Shown here one piece after another: positions 7,889 to 16,558 of a stretch of 64,000 nucleotides of DNA (position 1 is the first letter of the stretch; each line of letters starts with the position of its first letter). The stretch lies in the NCBI GenBank assembly GCA_002011165.2, contig MTMI02000003.1, positions 62,001-126,000 on the forward strand, read 5' to 3'. The notes under the pieces are model-generated. The model did no database searches. It was given only the letters and a program-made list of their open reading frames with translations, and was not told where the DNA came from. Both the position numbers and the translations under genes were made by a program. The stretch is from Candidatus Mnemosynella biddleae (GTDB taxonomy: Archaea > Halobacteriota > Archaeoglobi > Mnemosynellales > Mnemosynellaceae).

Positions 7889-8088
7889 ATTTTCAAACTC
7901 TAATATATATTTGATGTTTTTATTTCAAACTAAAGGATAAAAAATTGAAAGTAAAATAACCTTATAACGGCTTAAAAATGAAGAATCTCTCGCTAAATAC
8001 GTGAAGAACGAATAAAAAGCATTTAAATCTTCAAATAAGCTGAAAAAATGGACATCTATATATACTCGCTCTGTCATAAAAAATCGTG
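7889..8088. promoter_or_regulatory. Intergenic region with the por operon promoter
   Basis: The 200-base AT-rich region holds no coding frame or RNA gene that I can support. A good TATA box (CTATATATAC, 8056-8065) lies about 27 nt upstream of the ATG at 8089, predicting a leaderless porB mRNA. T-rich stretches after azlD (7900-7925) may end the upstream transcript. Confidence 0.55.
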
Positions 8089-8967
8089 ATGACCAAAGAC
8101 GAGGAATTATTCTACAAAGGCAGTCCTGCATGCACAGGCTGTGGGGCTGCTCTTGCTGCAAGACATGTCCTGAGAGCTGCTGGTAAAAGAACCACAATTG
8201 TGATTCCGGCCTCCTGTATGGGTGTAATTGCTGGCGTTTATCCCGTGAGTGCTTTCGGTGTCCCAACCATGCACATAGCTTTTGCTGCTGCTGCACCGAC
8301 GATTGAGGGAATCTCTCTCGGGCTCGAAGCAAAAGGAATTGAGGGCAATGCTATAGCACTTGCCGGAGATGGTGCAACTTTTGATATCGGCCTAGCTGCC
8401 CTTAGCGGAGCTTTGGAGAGGAGTGCAAACTTCCTCTATGTGTGCTACGATAATGAGGCCTATGGAAATACTGGAATGCAGAAGAGTGGTGCAACTCCTT
8501 TTGGAGCGAGCACGAGCACAACTCCAAAAGGGAGAAAGGGAATCAAGAAGAGAATTCTGGACATCGTCGAGGCTCACGATATTCCCTATGTTGCTACAAC
8601 TTCTGTGGGATATCCTCAGGACATCTACGCGAAAACAAAAAGAGCTCTTGAAATAAAGGGTCCGAAATTTCTTCACATTCTCTGCACATGCCCAACTGGA
8701 TGGAGATCAGATCCCGCAAAAACCGTTGAGCTCGGAAGACTTGCGGTTCAAACTGGAGTCTGCTTGATGTACGAGAGAATAAATGGAAAGATTAAGGTGA
8801 GCGGACCAACGAAAAAAGTTCTTGAGGGGGAGAGACTTCCGGTGGAGGAATATCTTAAGCTTCAGGGCAGATTCAGACATATGAGCGAGGACGATATCAG
8901 GATGTTTCAGAAGCTTGTTGACGAAGAGATCGAGAAGTTGAGGAGGAAGGTGGATGAAGAAGTATGA
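8089..8967 (+). CDS. porB: 2-oxoacid (pyruvate) ferredoxin oxidoreductase, beta subunit
   Basis: The protein has 292 residues, the usual PorB length. Cysteines for the [4Fe-4S] cluster are in CTGCGAAL, ASCMG and the later LCTCPTGW. The thiamine pyrophosphate motif is GDGATFDIG, and EAYGNTGMQKSGATP is conserved in PorB. With the other three subunits it oxidises pyruvate and CoA to acetyl-CoA and CO2, reducing ferredoxin. A GTG three bases upstream is possible, but the ATG at 8089 fits the TATA spacing. The alpha gene overlaps its 3' end by 14 bases. Pyruvate is the best guess; 2-ketoisovalerate enzymes are similar. Confidence 0.88.
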   Translation: MTKDEELFYKGSPACTGCGAALAARHVLRAAGKRTTIVIPASCMGVIAGVYPVSAFGVPTMHIAFAAAAPTIEGISLGLEAKGIEGNAIALAGDGATFDIGLAALSGALERSANFLYVCYDNEAYGNTGMQKSGATPFGASTSTTPKGRKGIKKRILDIVEAHDIPYVATTSVGYPQDIYAKTKRALEIKGPKFLHILCTCPTGWRSDPAKTVELGRLAVQTGVCLMYERINGKIKVSGPTKKVLEGERLPVEEYLKLQGRFRHMSEDDIRMFQKLVDEEIEKLRRKVDEEV

Positions 8968-10096
8968 AGGGCATCTCTACATCACCGGAAATCAGGCTGT
9001 TGCCCACGGTGTGAGGCAGTGCAAACCTGATGTTATAGCAGCCTATCCGATAACCCCGCAGACGACGATTATAGAGACTCTTGCAGATTTCGTGGCGGAG
9101 GGCTCTCTCAATGCAAAAATGTCGTTGCTTGAGAGTGAGCACTCAGCGATGGCAGCATGTATAGGAGCTTCCTGGACAGGTGCACGAGTTTTCACGGCGA
9201 CGTCCTCTCAAGGTCTTCTCTACATGTGCGAAATGCTGCACTGGGCCGCGAGGGGGAGATTTCCTATAGTCATGGCAGTTGCCAATAGAGGTATTGCCCC
9301 GAGCTGGACGATAAAAAATGATCACTGCGATGCAATGAGTCAGAGAGAAACTGGATGGATACAGATATACGCCTCAACAGTTCAAGAAGCATATGACTCT
9401 GTTATTCAAGCATTTAAAGTGGCGGAGGACAAAAGAGTTCTTGCACCTGTAATGGTGAATCTCGATGGATTCACATTATCTCACATCATGCAGCCGATGG
9501 AGCTCATTCCAGATGAGTTTGTGGAGGAATTCGTTGGAGAGGTGAACATACCGCACAGGCTGGATTTTGAAAACCCATTTGTTCTCGGTTCAAATATGGA
9601 GCCAGATGATTACATGAAGGAGAAGAAGAGCTTCTCGGAAGGAGTTTCGAGAGCAAAGATAGTTCTTGAGGAGATTGAAAAAGAATTCGAGAAGATTTCT
9701 GGAAGAAGATATGGCTCTGTGGAGAAATACAGAACAGATGATGCGGAGGTAGTGTTCATCTCCGCTGGAACGATAGCAAAGGAAGCTGAGATTGCTGTTG
9801 ACAGACTGAGAGAGAGAGGTGTCAGAGCAGGATCTCTGAGAATAAGGCTCCTTAGACCGTTTCCGAAGAAGGAGATTGGAGAAGTTGAAGCAGAGAAGAT
9901 TATCGTCGCTAACCGTGCCTTTTCCCCAGGATCAGATGCCCAGCTCACACAGGATGTCAAAGCAGCTCTGTTCGACGCGGGCAACACTCCAGAACTCGTC
10001 TCCGTAGTTTGTGGACTCGGTGGAAAAGAGGTAACGGCGGAGGATTTTATGAAGATGAGCAAGCTGAAGGGGAAAGAAGAGGTGTGGTGGATATGA
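8954..10096 (+). CDS. porA: 2-oxoacid (pyruvate) ferredoxin oxidoreductase, alpha subunit
   Basis: The protein has 380 residues. The N-terminal AYPITPQTTIIETLADF is the PorA signature that contacts the substrate and TPP pyrophosphate; EHSAMAACIGASWTGAR and TSSQGLLYM follow. The C-terminal transketolase-like domain has FISAGTIAKEAE and LRPFPKKEI. It forms the active site with PorB. The start overlaps porB, and the stop overlaps the gamma-subunit ATG (ATGA at 10093-10096). Confidence 0.88.
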   Translation: MKKYEGHLYITGNQAVAHGVRQCKPDVIAAYPITPQTTIIETLADFVAEGSLNAKMSLLESEHSAMAACIGASWTGARVFTATSSQGLLYMCEMLHWAARGRFPIVMAVANRGIAPSWTIKNDHCDAMSQRETGWIQIYASTVQEAYDSVIQAFKVAEDKRVLAPVMVNLDGFTLSHIMQPMELIPDEFVEEFVGEVNIPHRLDFENPFVLGSNMEPDDYMKEKKSFSEGVSRAKIVLEEIEKEFEKISGRRYGSVEKYRTDDAEVVFISAGTIAKEAEIAVDRLRERGVRAGSLRIRLLRPFPKKEIGEVEAEKIIVANRAFSPGSDAQLTQDVKAALFDAGNTPELVSVVCGLGGKEVTAEDFMKMSKLKGKEEVWWI

Positions 10097-10653
10097 AGGG
10101 AGATCTGATAGAGATCAGAATCCACTCACGAGGGGGTCAGGGAGGAGTTACGGCTGCAAAGCTCATGGGTCTTGCAGCTTTTCACGAGGGAAAGAAGAGC
10201 TCGGCATTTCCGAAATATGGAGCAGAGAGAAGAGGGGCTCCCGTTGTTTCGTTTGTGAGAATTGGAGAGAGAAGCGTTGGCATGTATTCTGAGGTGAAGA
10301 ATCCAAATGTTGTAGTAATCCTCGATCCCAGTGTAATGGAATCCGTTGATGTTCTTGAAGGTCTGGAAGAGGACGGAATTGTGGTAATGAATGCAAAAGA
10401 CGAGTATGATGCGAAGAAGCTTAAAGGAGATTCAAGACGGGTTTTCCTCTGCGATATTACCGGAATTTCACTCTCTCTGAATCTCACAGTTGCAGGTGCT
10501 CCCATCCTGAATACACCCGTTCTCGGAGCTCTTGCTAGAGCCGGAATTTTTTCAATGGATGCTGTAAGAAAAGCAATAAAGGAGATGTTTCCCAAGGATG
10601 AAAGAAATATAAAGGCTGCGGAGATGGCTTATGAGATTACCAAGGAGGTGTGA
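10093..10653 (+). CDS. porG: 2-oxoacid (pyruvate) ferredoxin oxidoreductase, gamma subunit
   Basis: The protein has 186 residues from the ATG that overlaps the porA stop. It opens with EIRIHSRGGQGGVTAAKL, the conserved start of the gamma subunit, and continues with FPKYGAERRGAPVVSFVRI. This domain binds CoA in related enzymes. The open frame extends upstream inside porA, but homology begins at 10093, so the longer version is rejected. Confidence 0.88.
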   Translation: MKGDLIEIRIHSRGGQGGVTAAKLMGLAAFHEGKKSSAFPKYGAERRGAPVVSFVRIGERSVGMYSEVKNPNVVVILDPSVMESVDVLEGLEEDGIVVMNAKDEYDAKKLKGDSRRVFLCDITGISLSLNLTVAGAPILNTPVLGALARAGIFSMDAVRKAIKEMFPKDERNIKAAEMAYEITKEV

Positions 10654-10656
10654 ACC

Positions 10657-10902
10657 TTGGAGTTCTTTTTCGGTCTATCTCGCGGAGTTCACGGTTCTTC
10701 AGGAAATACAGGAAGCTGGAGGATTTTCAAACCAGTGAGATATGAAGAAAAGTGCAACAACTGCAAAATATGCTACTTGTGCTGTCCAGAAGGATGTATA
10801 AATGAAGAGACTCTGGAGATAGACTATGAATACTGTAAGGGATGCGGTATCTGTGCAAACGAGTGTCCAAAGGATGCCATCGAAATGATAAGGGAAAGGT
10901 AA
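10657..10902 (+). CDS. porD: 2-oxoacid (pyruvate) ferredoxin oxidoreductase, delta (2x[4Fe-4S]) subunit
   Basis: The protein has 81 residues and two ferredoxin motifs (CNNCKICYLCCPEGC and CKGCGICANECP). It links the catalytic core to external ferredoxin. It starts at TTG (10657); a strong AAGGAGGTG ends eight bases upstream and overlaps the porG stop, which supports the non-ATG start. Gene order here is beta-alpha-gamma-delta, whereas many archaea have gamma-delta-alpha-beta. Confidence 0.87.
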   Translation: MEFFFGLSRGVHGSSGNTGSWRIFKPVRYEEKCNNCKICYLCCPEGCINEETLEIDYEYCKGCGICANECPKDAIEMIRER

Positions 10903-10929
10903 ATTAGGAGGTAAGAGAGAAATTAATTT

Positions 10930-11967
10930 ATGGATCTCCTTGTCCCCATCCTGATTTTATTCCTCTATTTACTTATCTTTATTTTCGCATTTCGGATTTA
11001 TCAATCTATGAAGTTTTCTCAATTGAAAAAAATTTACGAGGAGGCTTTGAAACTTGTAGAGATTGAGGAGTATTCCAAGGCTATCGAGCTTTTTAACAAG
11101 ATAATAATGAAAGAAGAGAGAATAAAAGAGGTTTGGATGAATAAAGGTGTTGCATTTGCAAAAATGGGAAAATATGATGAAGCAATTTCATCTCTGAGAG
11201 AGGCAATAAAAATAGATGAGAACTATAAAGATGCCTGGATGAACATAGCAAGAGCTCTAGTGGAATCTGGAAGATTTGAAGAGGCTCTCGAAGCCTATGA
11301 TAAATTGATCTCGCTCGGAGATTCTAAGAAGTGGAGACTGGAGAAAGGTATTACTCTCTATAAAGCGGAAAGATATGAAGAAGCGGTTGAAGTGTTCTCG
11401 TCTCTTGAAGATGTGGATGCCATGATTTATTCTGCCTTAAGTCTCTCAAAAATTGGAAGATTCGATGAAGCTATTGAATTTTATCGAAAAGCTCTCGAAA
11501 AAGATCCAAAAAATGAGATTGCGTTGAACAATGTGGTAACACTTTTCATGAGGCTCGAAAGATGGGATGATGCAACTAAGCTTCTAAAAAAATTACGCGA
11601 GATGAATCCTTCTACTGAGGTGCTGAGACATCTTTCATCAGTTCTCATGCTTTCAAAAGATTACAAGAGCGCTTTGGAGGTTTTTGAAGATCTTCTTCAA
11701 AAAAATAAGGATGACGAGGACGTTTACTACAACTCTGCACTCTGCCACTTTTTTGTTGGAGATTTAGAAAAAGCAAAGAGACTCGTAGACAAAGCAATTG
11801 AATTAAATCCTTATGCGGGGGATTCCTGGCTTTTGAGAGCAAGAATTCACGATGAGATGAAAAATGAAAAAGGAGCTGAATACTCAGTGAAGAGGGCTAT
11901 CCAACTGGATGAGAAATTAAGAAAAATTGTGGAAAAAGATGAAAAATTATCTAAATATTTGGATTAA
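10930..11967 (+). CDS. Membrane-anchored TPR-repeat protein
   Basis: The protein has 345 residues. One N-terminal membrane helix (about residues 4-24) is followed by a tandem array of tetratricopeptide repeats, for example AIELFNKIIMKEERIKEVWMN, DEAISSLREAIKIDENYKDA and GRFDEAIEFYRKALEKDPKN. About eight repeats fill residues 35-335. Such proteins are scaffolds for protein complexes; the partner is not shown. It follows the por operon by 27 bases on the same strand, so it could be co-transcribed, but nothing in its sequence ties it to pyruvate oxidation. Its stop overlaps the stop of the convergent histone gene. Confidence 0.8.
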   Translation: MDLLVPILILFLYLLIFIFAFRIYQSMKFSQLKKIYEEALKLVEIEEYSKAIELFNKIIMKEERIKEVWMNKGVAFAKMGKYDEAISSLREAIKIDENYKDAWMNIARALVESGRFEEALEAYDKLISLGDSKKWRLEKGITLYKAERYEEAVEVFSSLEDVDAMIYSALSLSKIGRFDEAIEFYRKALEKDPKNEIALNNVVTLFMRLERWDDATKLLKKLREMNPSTEVLRHLSSVLMLSKDYKSALEVFEDLLQKNKDDEDVYYNSALCHFFVGDLEKAKRLVDKAIELNPYAGDSWLLRARIHDEMKNEKGAEYSVKRAIQLDEKLRKIVEKDEKLSKYLD

Positions 11968-12170
11968 AGAGATCTCACAGCCTCTTTAATGTCTTCAGCT
12001 CTTACAGTCTTCCTCTTATTTGAGTTGGCTATTTCTATTGCTTTTTTCGCAACCTTAATTCCATATTCCTCAATTACCTCAGCAAGAGCTTGCTTGGCAT
12101 CTTCACCTACTCTTTTTCCTCCTGCATTTTTTATTATTCTCTCCATGGGTGCTAATGGAAGTTCTGCCAT
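11964..12170 (-). CDS. Archaeal histone
   Basis: The protein has 68 residues and a single histone fold: MAELPLAPMERIIKNAGG, then VGEDAKQALAEVIEEYG and NKRKTVRAEDIKEAV. These are the standard HMf-type features, including the RKTVRAEDI DNA-contact loop. It dimerises and wraps DNA. The ATG at 12170 is chosen because AAGGAGGTGA sits five bases upstream; the open frame upstream adds 12 residues without homology. It is the only histone gene seen in the window. Confidence 0.93.
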   Translation of the reverse strand: MAELPLAPMERIIKNAGGKRVGEDAKQALAEVIEEYGIKVAKKAIEIANSNKRKTVRAEDIKEAVRSL

Positions 12171-12211
12171 AAAATTCACCTCCTTTTTTAATCTTTTTTC
12201 CACCACTTTTA

Positions 12212-13426
12212 TTAATATTTTATCGTTTCATCGAGTAGGAGTGATAGGCCGAGAGCTACGAAAGTGGCGGAGAAACTCAAGAAAAATGCACCTTGATAGG
12301 CGAGGAGAAGAGATCCCGTCTTTGAAAGTAGAAAGTCAATGACGTAACCCACGAGAGGCTGAAAAATCGCAGCTCCTATGAAATAGGAAGTGTTTAAAAG
12401 ACCGAGCCCTCTCCCGAGCATTTCCTCAGGAAGACTTTCTTTTGCCATAGTCATGTCTATAACTCTCAAACCCGTGGAAACTCCTATGAGTATTGCTAAG
12501 ATGAAAATCATAAATTCACTAAGACTTCCAGTGAAGAAAGCGAGAGGGATCCAAAAGATGAACATCAAAACGCATGAACTCAGGAGAACTGGTTTTCTTC
12601 TTCTTATAATTCTATCTGAGATGAGACCGCCGAGAGGACTTGCAACCATAACACCGAGAGCTATGAGAAGAAGAATAATGCTTGCCTTTTCCTTTGAAAA
12701 TCCATAAATGTCGCTCAGAAAAGCACCGCCCCAAAGACCTTGAAAAATCATAAGAGAGCCGTAACTCAGAAAAGCAATGATGTAAAGAAGAGTAAAATTC
12801 TTAATTTTGAGTACTGTTTTAACTATCTTCGAAAATGGTATGTGTTCTCTTCTCTTTTCTTTAGTGCTTGGAGAATCAGCAACAAAGAGATGGGCTAAAA
12901 ACGTTGAAAACAAAATAATTACTGCTGTAACTCCGATAGCAAAAGTCCAGCCGAAATTTTCAAGTGCTATAGCTAGAGGAGCGGTGGCAAATAAAGCGCC
13001 TAAATTTCCAGTAAACATGAGCATTCCGGTTACGGTTGCGTATTCTCTTGGTTTGAACCAGTAAGAGAAGAGTCTTAGTGCGGGAATGAATATACCTCCA
13101 GCTCCGAATCCTATCAGAGCTCTTCCAGTTATCAGAACTATTTCAGAATTTCCAAAAGCAAATAGAGAGGTTCCGAGAGCCATGATAAGAGAGAAGATCT
13201 CAAGAGTTTTTTTCGGCCCTATAGAATCTGCGAGAATCCCAACTGGAAGCTGAGCGATAGCATATGAATAGAAATAGGCAGAGGAGATTAAACCTATAAG
13301 AGTTGCTCTGAAGGAGAATAGCTCTATCAAATTGTACACCAAAACTGCAGGTGAAACTCTGTGGAAATATGAAAAGAAATACATGGATGCTGGAAGGAGA
13401 AAAATTATAACTCTGCGAAATCGCAT
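12212..13426 (-). CDS. Major facilitator superfamily transporter
   Basis: The protein has 404 residues and about 12 hydrophobic segments in two halves. MFS signatures are present: PVGILADSIGPKKTLE between helices 2 and 3, GRALIGFGAGGIFIPALRL, and PLGGLISDRIIRRRKPVL in the second half. The substrate is unknown; the first half resembles hexuronate/anion-type MFS carriers. It lies upstream of the histone gene on the same strand, with the histone's own promoter region between them. Confidence 0.8.
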   Translation of the reverse strand: MRFRRVIIFLLPASMYFFSYFHRVSPAVLVYNLIELFSFRATLIGLISSAYFYSYAIAQLPVGILADSIGPKKTLEIFSLIMALGTSLFAFGNSEIVLITGRALIGFGAGGIFIPALRLFSYWFKPREYATVTGMLMFTGNLGALFATAPLAIALENFGWTFAIGVTAVIILFSTFLAHLFVADSPSTKEKRREHIPFSKIVKTVLKIKNFTLLYIIAFLSYGSLMIFQGLWGGAFLSDIYGFSKEKASIILLLIALGVMVASPLGGLISDRIIRRRKPVLLSSCVLMFIFWIPLAFFTGSLSEFMIFILAILIGVSTGLRVIDMTMAKESLPEEMLGRGLGLLNTSYFIGAAIFQPLVGYVIDFLLSKTGSLLLAYQGAFFLSFSATFVALGLSLLLDETIKY

Positions 13427-13560
13427 GGAATTGATATTTAATATGAGCAGTTTTATTAATTTTTTGAATTTAAAGAGTTAAAAAACTCTAAGAAACTCTG
13501 AGAAGAACAAAAGGTTAAAATAAAAGAAGATTGTGAGAATGAGTACTGGGAGTTGATAAA

Positions 13561-13731
13561 ATGCCAGCTGTTGTGGATACCTCTAAATGCAAGGGACACG
13601 GAGAATGCGTTGAAGCTTGTCCAGTTGGAGCTATTACACTTGTGGATGGAAAGGCAGTGATAGATGAGGACGCTTGCGTTGAATGTGGAAGCTGTGTAGA
13701 CGCCTGTCCCGAAGGGGCAATTAGTCTTTAA
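13561..13731 (+). CDS. Small ferredoxin with one altered cluster site (56 aa)
   Basis: The short protein reads [20 protein letters not shown] at its start, then a second, complete site [12 protein letters not shown]. The second site is a normal CxxCxxCxxxCP [4Fe-4S] ligand set. In the first, His13 stands where the second cysteine should be (Cys10, His13, Cys16, Cys20). It could hold a [3Fe-4S] cluster or a His-ligated [4Fe-4S] cluster. Only 56 residues long, it is a typical soluble dicluster ferredoxin in size. It has a GGGAGTTGA-like site upstream of the ATG and stands alone between divergent genes. It is a candidate electron partner for Por or the Fe-S dehydrogenase. Confidence 0.85.
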   Translation: MPAVVDTSKCKGHGECVEACPVGAITLVDGKAVIDEDACVECGSCVDACPEGAISL

Positions 13732-13846
13732 TGTTTCCTTCTTTTTATTTTTCCTTCTTTTTGAGATTTTTGTTAAAATTGATCTCGGCGCTATATTGAA
13801 GTAACTTAAGATCAGAGTTAATCTAAAATTGAGGGAGGGGAGCGGA

Positions 13847-14893
13847 TTGAATGAATATAAGCGGTTCTCAAAGGGAGAGTTATTTAGATTTGCTGTTGAA
13901 GCTTTTTTAAAATCCGGAGTTCCTGAAGAGGATTCCAAACTGGTTGCAGATAGTTTGGTGACTGCAAATTTGAGAGGGGTTGACTCCCACGGGATAATGA
14001 GAGTTCCGTATTATGTGGATGGAATAAGGAGTGGCCTACTCTCTCCCGTTACTCAGATAGAAGTCATCAGAGATACTCCAATTTCCGCAGTAATTAACGG
14101 AAACAGAGGATTCTGCATAGTGGTTGCATATAAAGCAATGAGAGTAGCAAGGAAAAAGCGAAGAAATCTGGTATAGGAATTGTTGGAGCTATAAATCTCG
14201 GGCATATAGGGATGCTGGCGTATTACACGAAGAAGATTGCCGAAGAAGGATTTATAGGGTTTGTATGCACGAACGCTGTTGCAAGAGTTGCTCCATGGGG
14301 TGGAGCAGAGAGAGTATTTGGAACGAATCCTCTCAGCTATGCGTTTCCAGTAGATGATGAGCCAATTGTTTTTGATATTGCAACAAGCGCTACTGCGGGA
14401 TTCAAACTGAGACTTGCTTCACTGAGAGGAGAGAGAATTCCAGAAGGAATGGCTCTGGACAAAGATGGAAACCCAACCACTGACCCAAAAAAAAGCGTTC
14501 CCAGAAGGAATACTTCTTCCTTTTGGAGGTCATAAAGGATATGGAATCTTACTGCTTGTTGAGCTTTTAAGCTCAGTTCTGATTGGAGGAGCTCTGAGTG
14601 CAGAGATGTCTCAACAATTTGTTGTGCAGGGGGGCATGCTCGTTGCTGTAATACGCCCAACAATTTTCAGAAATTACGAGGATTATGTTCGGGATATGAA
14701 GAAATTAAAGATGAGAATTAAAAGTTCCAAACCCGCAAAGGGTTTTAAGGAAGTTCTCCTACCTGGAGAGCCTGAAGAGAGGATTGCCGAAGAAAGGAAG
14801 AAAAAGGGAATTCCGCTTGATGAGGGAACAATAGAAGAGTTGAGTCGAGTTGCGAAGGAGTTGAACATAGATCCGCTGAAAGAGATTGGCTAG
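13847..14893 (+). pseudogene. Ldh2/MdhC-type malate/sulfolactate dehydrogenase with two frameshifts
   Basis: Three pieces in two frames cover one Ldh2-family NAD(P)-dependent dehydrogenase of about 348 residues, the normal length. Piece one (to about 14150) has VDSHGIMRVPYYV with the catalytic His. Piece two covers KKSGIGIVGAINLGHIG and APWGGAERVFGTNPLSYAFP. Piece three has FPEGILLPFGGHKGYGILL to the end. The first shift is a missing base at about 14149-14152; the second is an extra A in an eight-A run (14487-14494). The two shifts compensate. All catalytic regions remain, so the gene is either freshly broken or affected by sequence errors. A TTG at 13847 behind GGGAGGGG is the likely start. 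Confidence 0.8.
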
Positions 14894-14928
14894 AGTTAAA
14901 ACGAGAAAAAAATAAAATTATTATTTAA

Positions 14929-15036
14929 TGCCGGGAGTGGGATTCGAACCCACGGCCTCCAGATGCCTCAGGAAGGACGCCAAAGTTCCCTATGTCCCTA
15001 TGAGTCTGGCGCCCTAACCAGCTAGGCCACCCCGGC
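14929..15036 (-). tRNA. tRNA-Met (CAU), probably elongator, with a 34-nt intron
   Basis: On the minus strand, acceptor GCCGGGG pairs with TCCCGGC (one G-U) and is followed by A73. The D-arm is GCC...GGC with a GGTT loop, the anticodon stem CCAGA/TCTGG, and the T-arm GTGGG-TTCGAAT-CCCAC. The loop begins CTCATA, giving anticodon CAU, and is 41 nt instead of 7, so a 34-nt intron is inserted after position 37. Within the intron AGGGAC and GTCCTT can pair, as expected for the bulge-helix-bulge fold. Elongator Met is preferred over initiator (the first base pair is G-C) or Ile2. Confidence 0.88.
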
Positions 15037-15179
15037 ATCTATGATCTATAGAAAGATCAGAGGTTAATATATATTTTCCCTTCTTTGCCTTCAATTTTAA
15101 AATGCAGTAAAGAGTGAAGATTTTCTTTTTCCATACCTCGCAAAAAATATTAACCTTCACACAAAGAAGATAACTTTTG

Positions 15180-16097
15180 ATGAACTTCAAAAATAGAGAT
15201 ATACTTTCAACACGAGATCTTACGAGAGAGGAGATTGATTATATTCTAAACACAGCTGAAAAATTTGACAAAAACCCACAAGAATTCTCTGATCTTCTTA
15301 AAGGGAGAATTCTTGCGCTGGTTTTCTATGAACCAAGCACAAGAACTAGAATATCGTTTGAGACTGCAATGAAAAAACTCGGAGGAGAGGTTATAAGTCT
15401 TGGAGCGGTTGAGGCCAGTTCAATTGCAAAGGGAGAGAACCTCTCTGATACTATAAGGATCGTCTCGAGCTATGCGGATGCGATAGTTCTTAGACATCCA
15501 AAAGATGGAGCCTCAAAACTGGCTGCAGAAGTTTCTCCTGTTCCTGTGATAAACGGAGGAGATGGTGCAGGGCATCATCCAACACAAACCCTTCTGGATC
15601 TATATACGATGAGAAAAGAGAATAAACTCGAAGGGGTGAGAATTGCACTCGTGGGAGATCTGAAATACGGAAGAACGGTCCACTCACTAATCTACGCTCT
15701 CACCTTTTACAGTGCCAAGATAACTCTCGTTGCTCCTGAAGAGCTTTCGATGCCCAGAGATATAATAGAAGATATAAAGAGAATAGGAGGAGACATCGAG
15801 GAGACGAGTGATCTAAAAGAAGTAATTCCTGAAGTAGATGTTCTTTACATGACAAGAATTCAAAAGGAGAGGTTTCCAGATCCAAATGAATACAGAAAAG
15901 TAGCAGGAATTTACAGATTGACTCCAGAACTTCTTGAGAGTGCGAAAGAAGATATGATAATCATGCATCCACTTCCGAGAGTGGATGAGATTGACCCGAG
16001 AGTAGATGAGACTCCTCAGGCAAAATATTTCGAGCAAGCGAAAAACGGAATTCCTGTTAGGATGGCAATACTTTCACTTGTGATGGGGGCTTTATGA
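15180..16097 (+). CDS. pyrB: Aspartate carbamoyltransferase, catalytic subunit
   Basis: The protein has 305 residues. [13 protein letters not shown] is the carbamoyl-phosphate site, [13 protein letters not shown] the 80s-loop region, and [17 protein letters not shown] and [10 protein letters not shown] the aspartate-site regions. It condenses carbamoyl phosphate and aspartate in pyrimidine synthesis. The ATG at 15180 is used; a TTG three bases earlier is possible. A TATA-like AAAAATATTAA at about 15142-15153 sits suitably upstream. The regulatory subunit pyrI overlaps its stop by four bases. Confidence 0.95.
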   Translation: MNFKNRDILSTRDLTREEIDYILNTAEKFDKNPQEFSDLLKGRILALVFYEPSTRTRISFETAMKKLGGEVISLGAVEASSIAKGENLSDTIRIVSSYADAIVLRHPKDGASKLAAEVSPVPVINGGDGAGHHPTQTLLDLYTMRKENKLEGVRIALVGDLKYGRTVHSLIYALTFYSAKITLVAPEELSMPRDIIEDIKRIGGDIEETSDLKEVIPEVDVLYMTRIQKERFPDPNEYRKVAGIYRLTPELLESAKEDMIIMHPLPRVDEIDPRVDETPQAKYFEQAKNGIPVRMAILSLVMGAL

Positions 16098-16558
16098 TGG
16101 AACGAGAACTGAGAGTAAGACCGATAAAGGATGGAACTGTTATAGATCATGTGAAAGCTGGACAGGCTTTAAATGTTCTCAGAATTCTCGGGATAAAGCC
16201 AGGATCGAAAGAGATTGTCAGCATAGTGATGAACGTTCCGAGCAAGAAAATGGGAAAGAAAGATATTGTGAAAGTTGAGAACAGAGAGTTGAGAGAGGAA
16301 GAGGTTGCCCAGATCTCTCTGATATCTCCTGAAGCAACTATTAACATCATAAGAAATTACGAAGTTGTGGAGAAATACAAAGTCACACCTCCTGAATATG
16401 TGATTGGCATGCTTAAATGCCCAAATGTTAATTGCATTTCAAATACTTCGGAGCCTGTGGAATCAAAGTTCATGGTGACGAGAGAGAATGGAATAAAATT
16501 GAGATGCTATTACTGCGAAAGGGTCCTCTCTGAGAACATAGCAGATCACTTGCTCTGA
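16094..16558 (+). CDS. pyrI: Aspartate carbamoyltransferase, regulatory subunit
   Basis: The protein has 154 residues. The N-terminal allosteric domain has [19 protein letters not shown], the nucleotide-binding region. The C-terminal zinc domain has CPNVNCISN and CYYCERVL, giving the four zinc cysteines. It binds CTP/ATP and regulates PyrB in the holoenzyme. Its start overlaps the pyrB stop (ATGA), and its 3' end overlaps the convergent HMG-CoA reductase gene by 13 bases. Confidence 0.95.
   Translation: MMERELRVRPIKDGTVIDHVKAGQALNVLRILGIKPGSKEIVSIVMNVPSKKMGKKDIVKVENRELREEEVAQISLISPEATINIIRNYEVVEKYKVTPPEYVIGMLKCPNVNCISNTSEPVESKFMVTRENGIKLRCYYCERVLSENIADHLL

Noticed and set aside
10009-10092. 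Longer N-terminus for the Por gamma subunit.
   Set aside because: It lies within porA in another frame; the conserved EIRIHSRGGQGG begins right after the ATG at 10093 that overlaps the porA stop.
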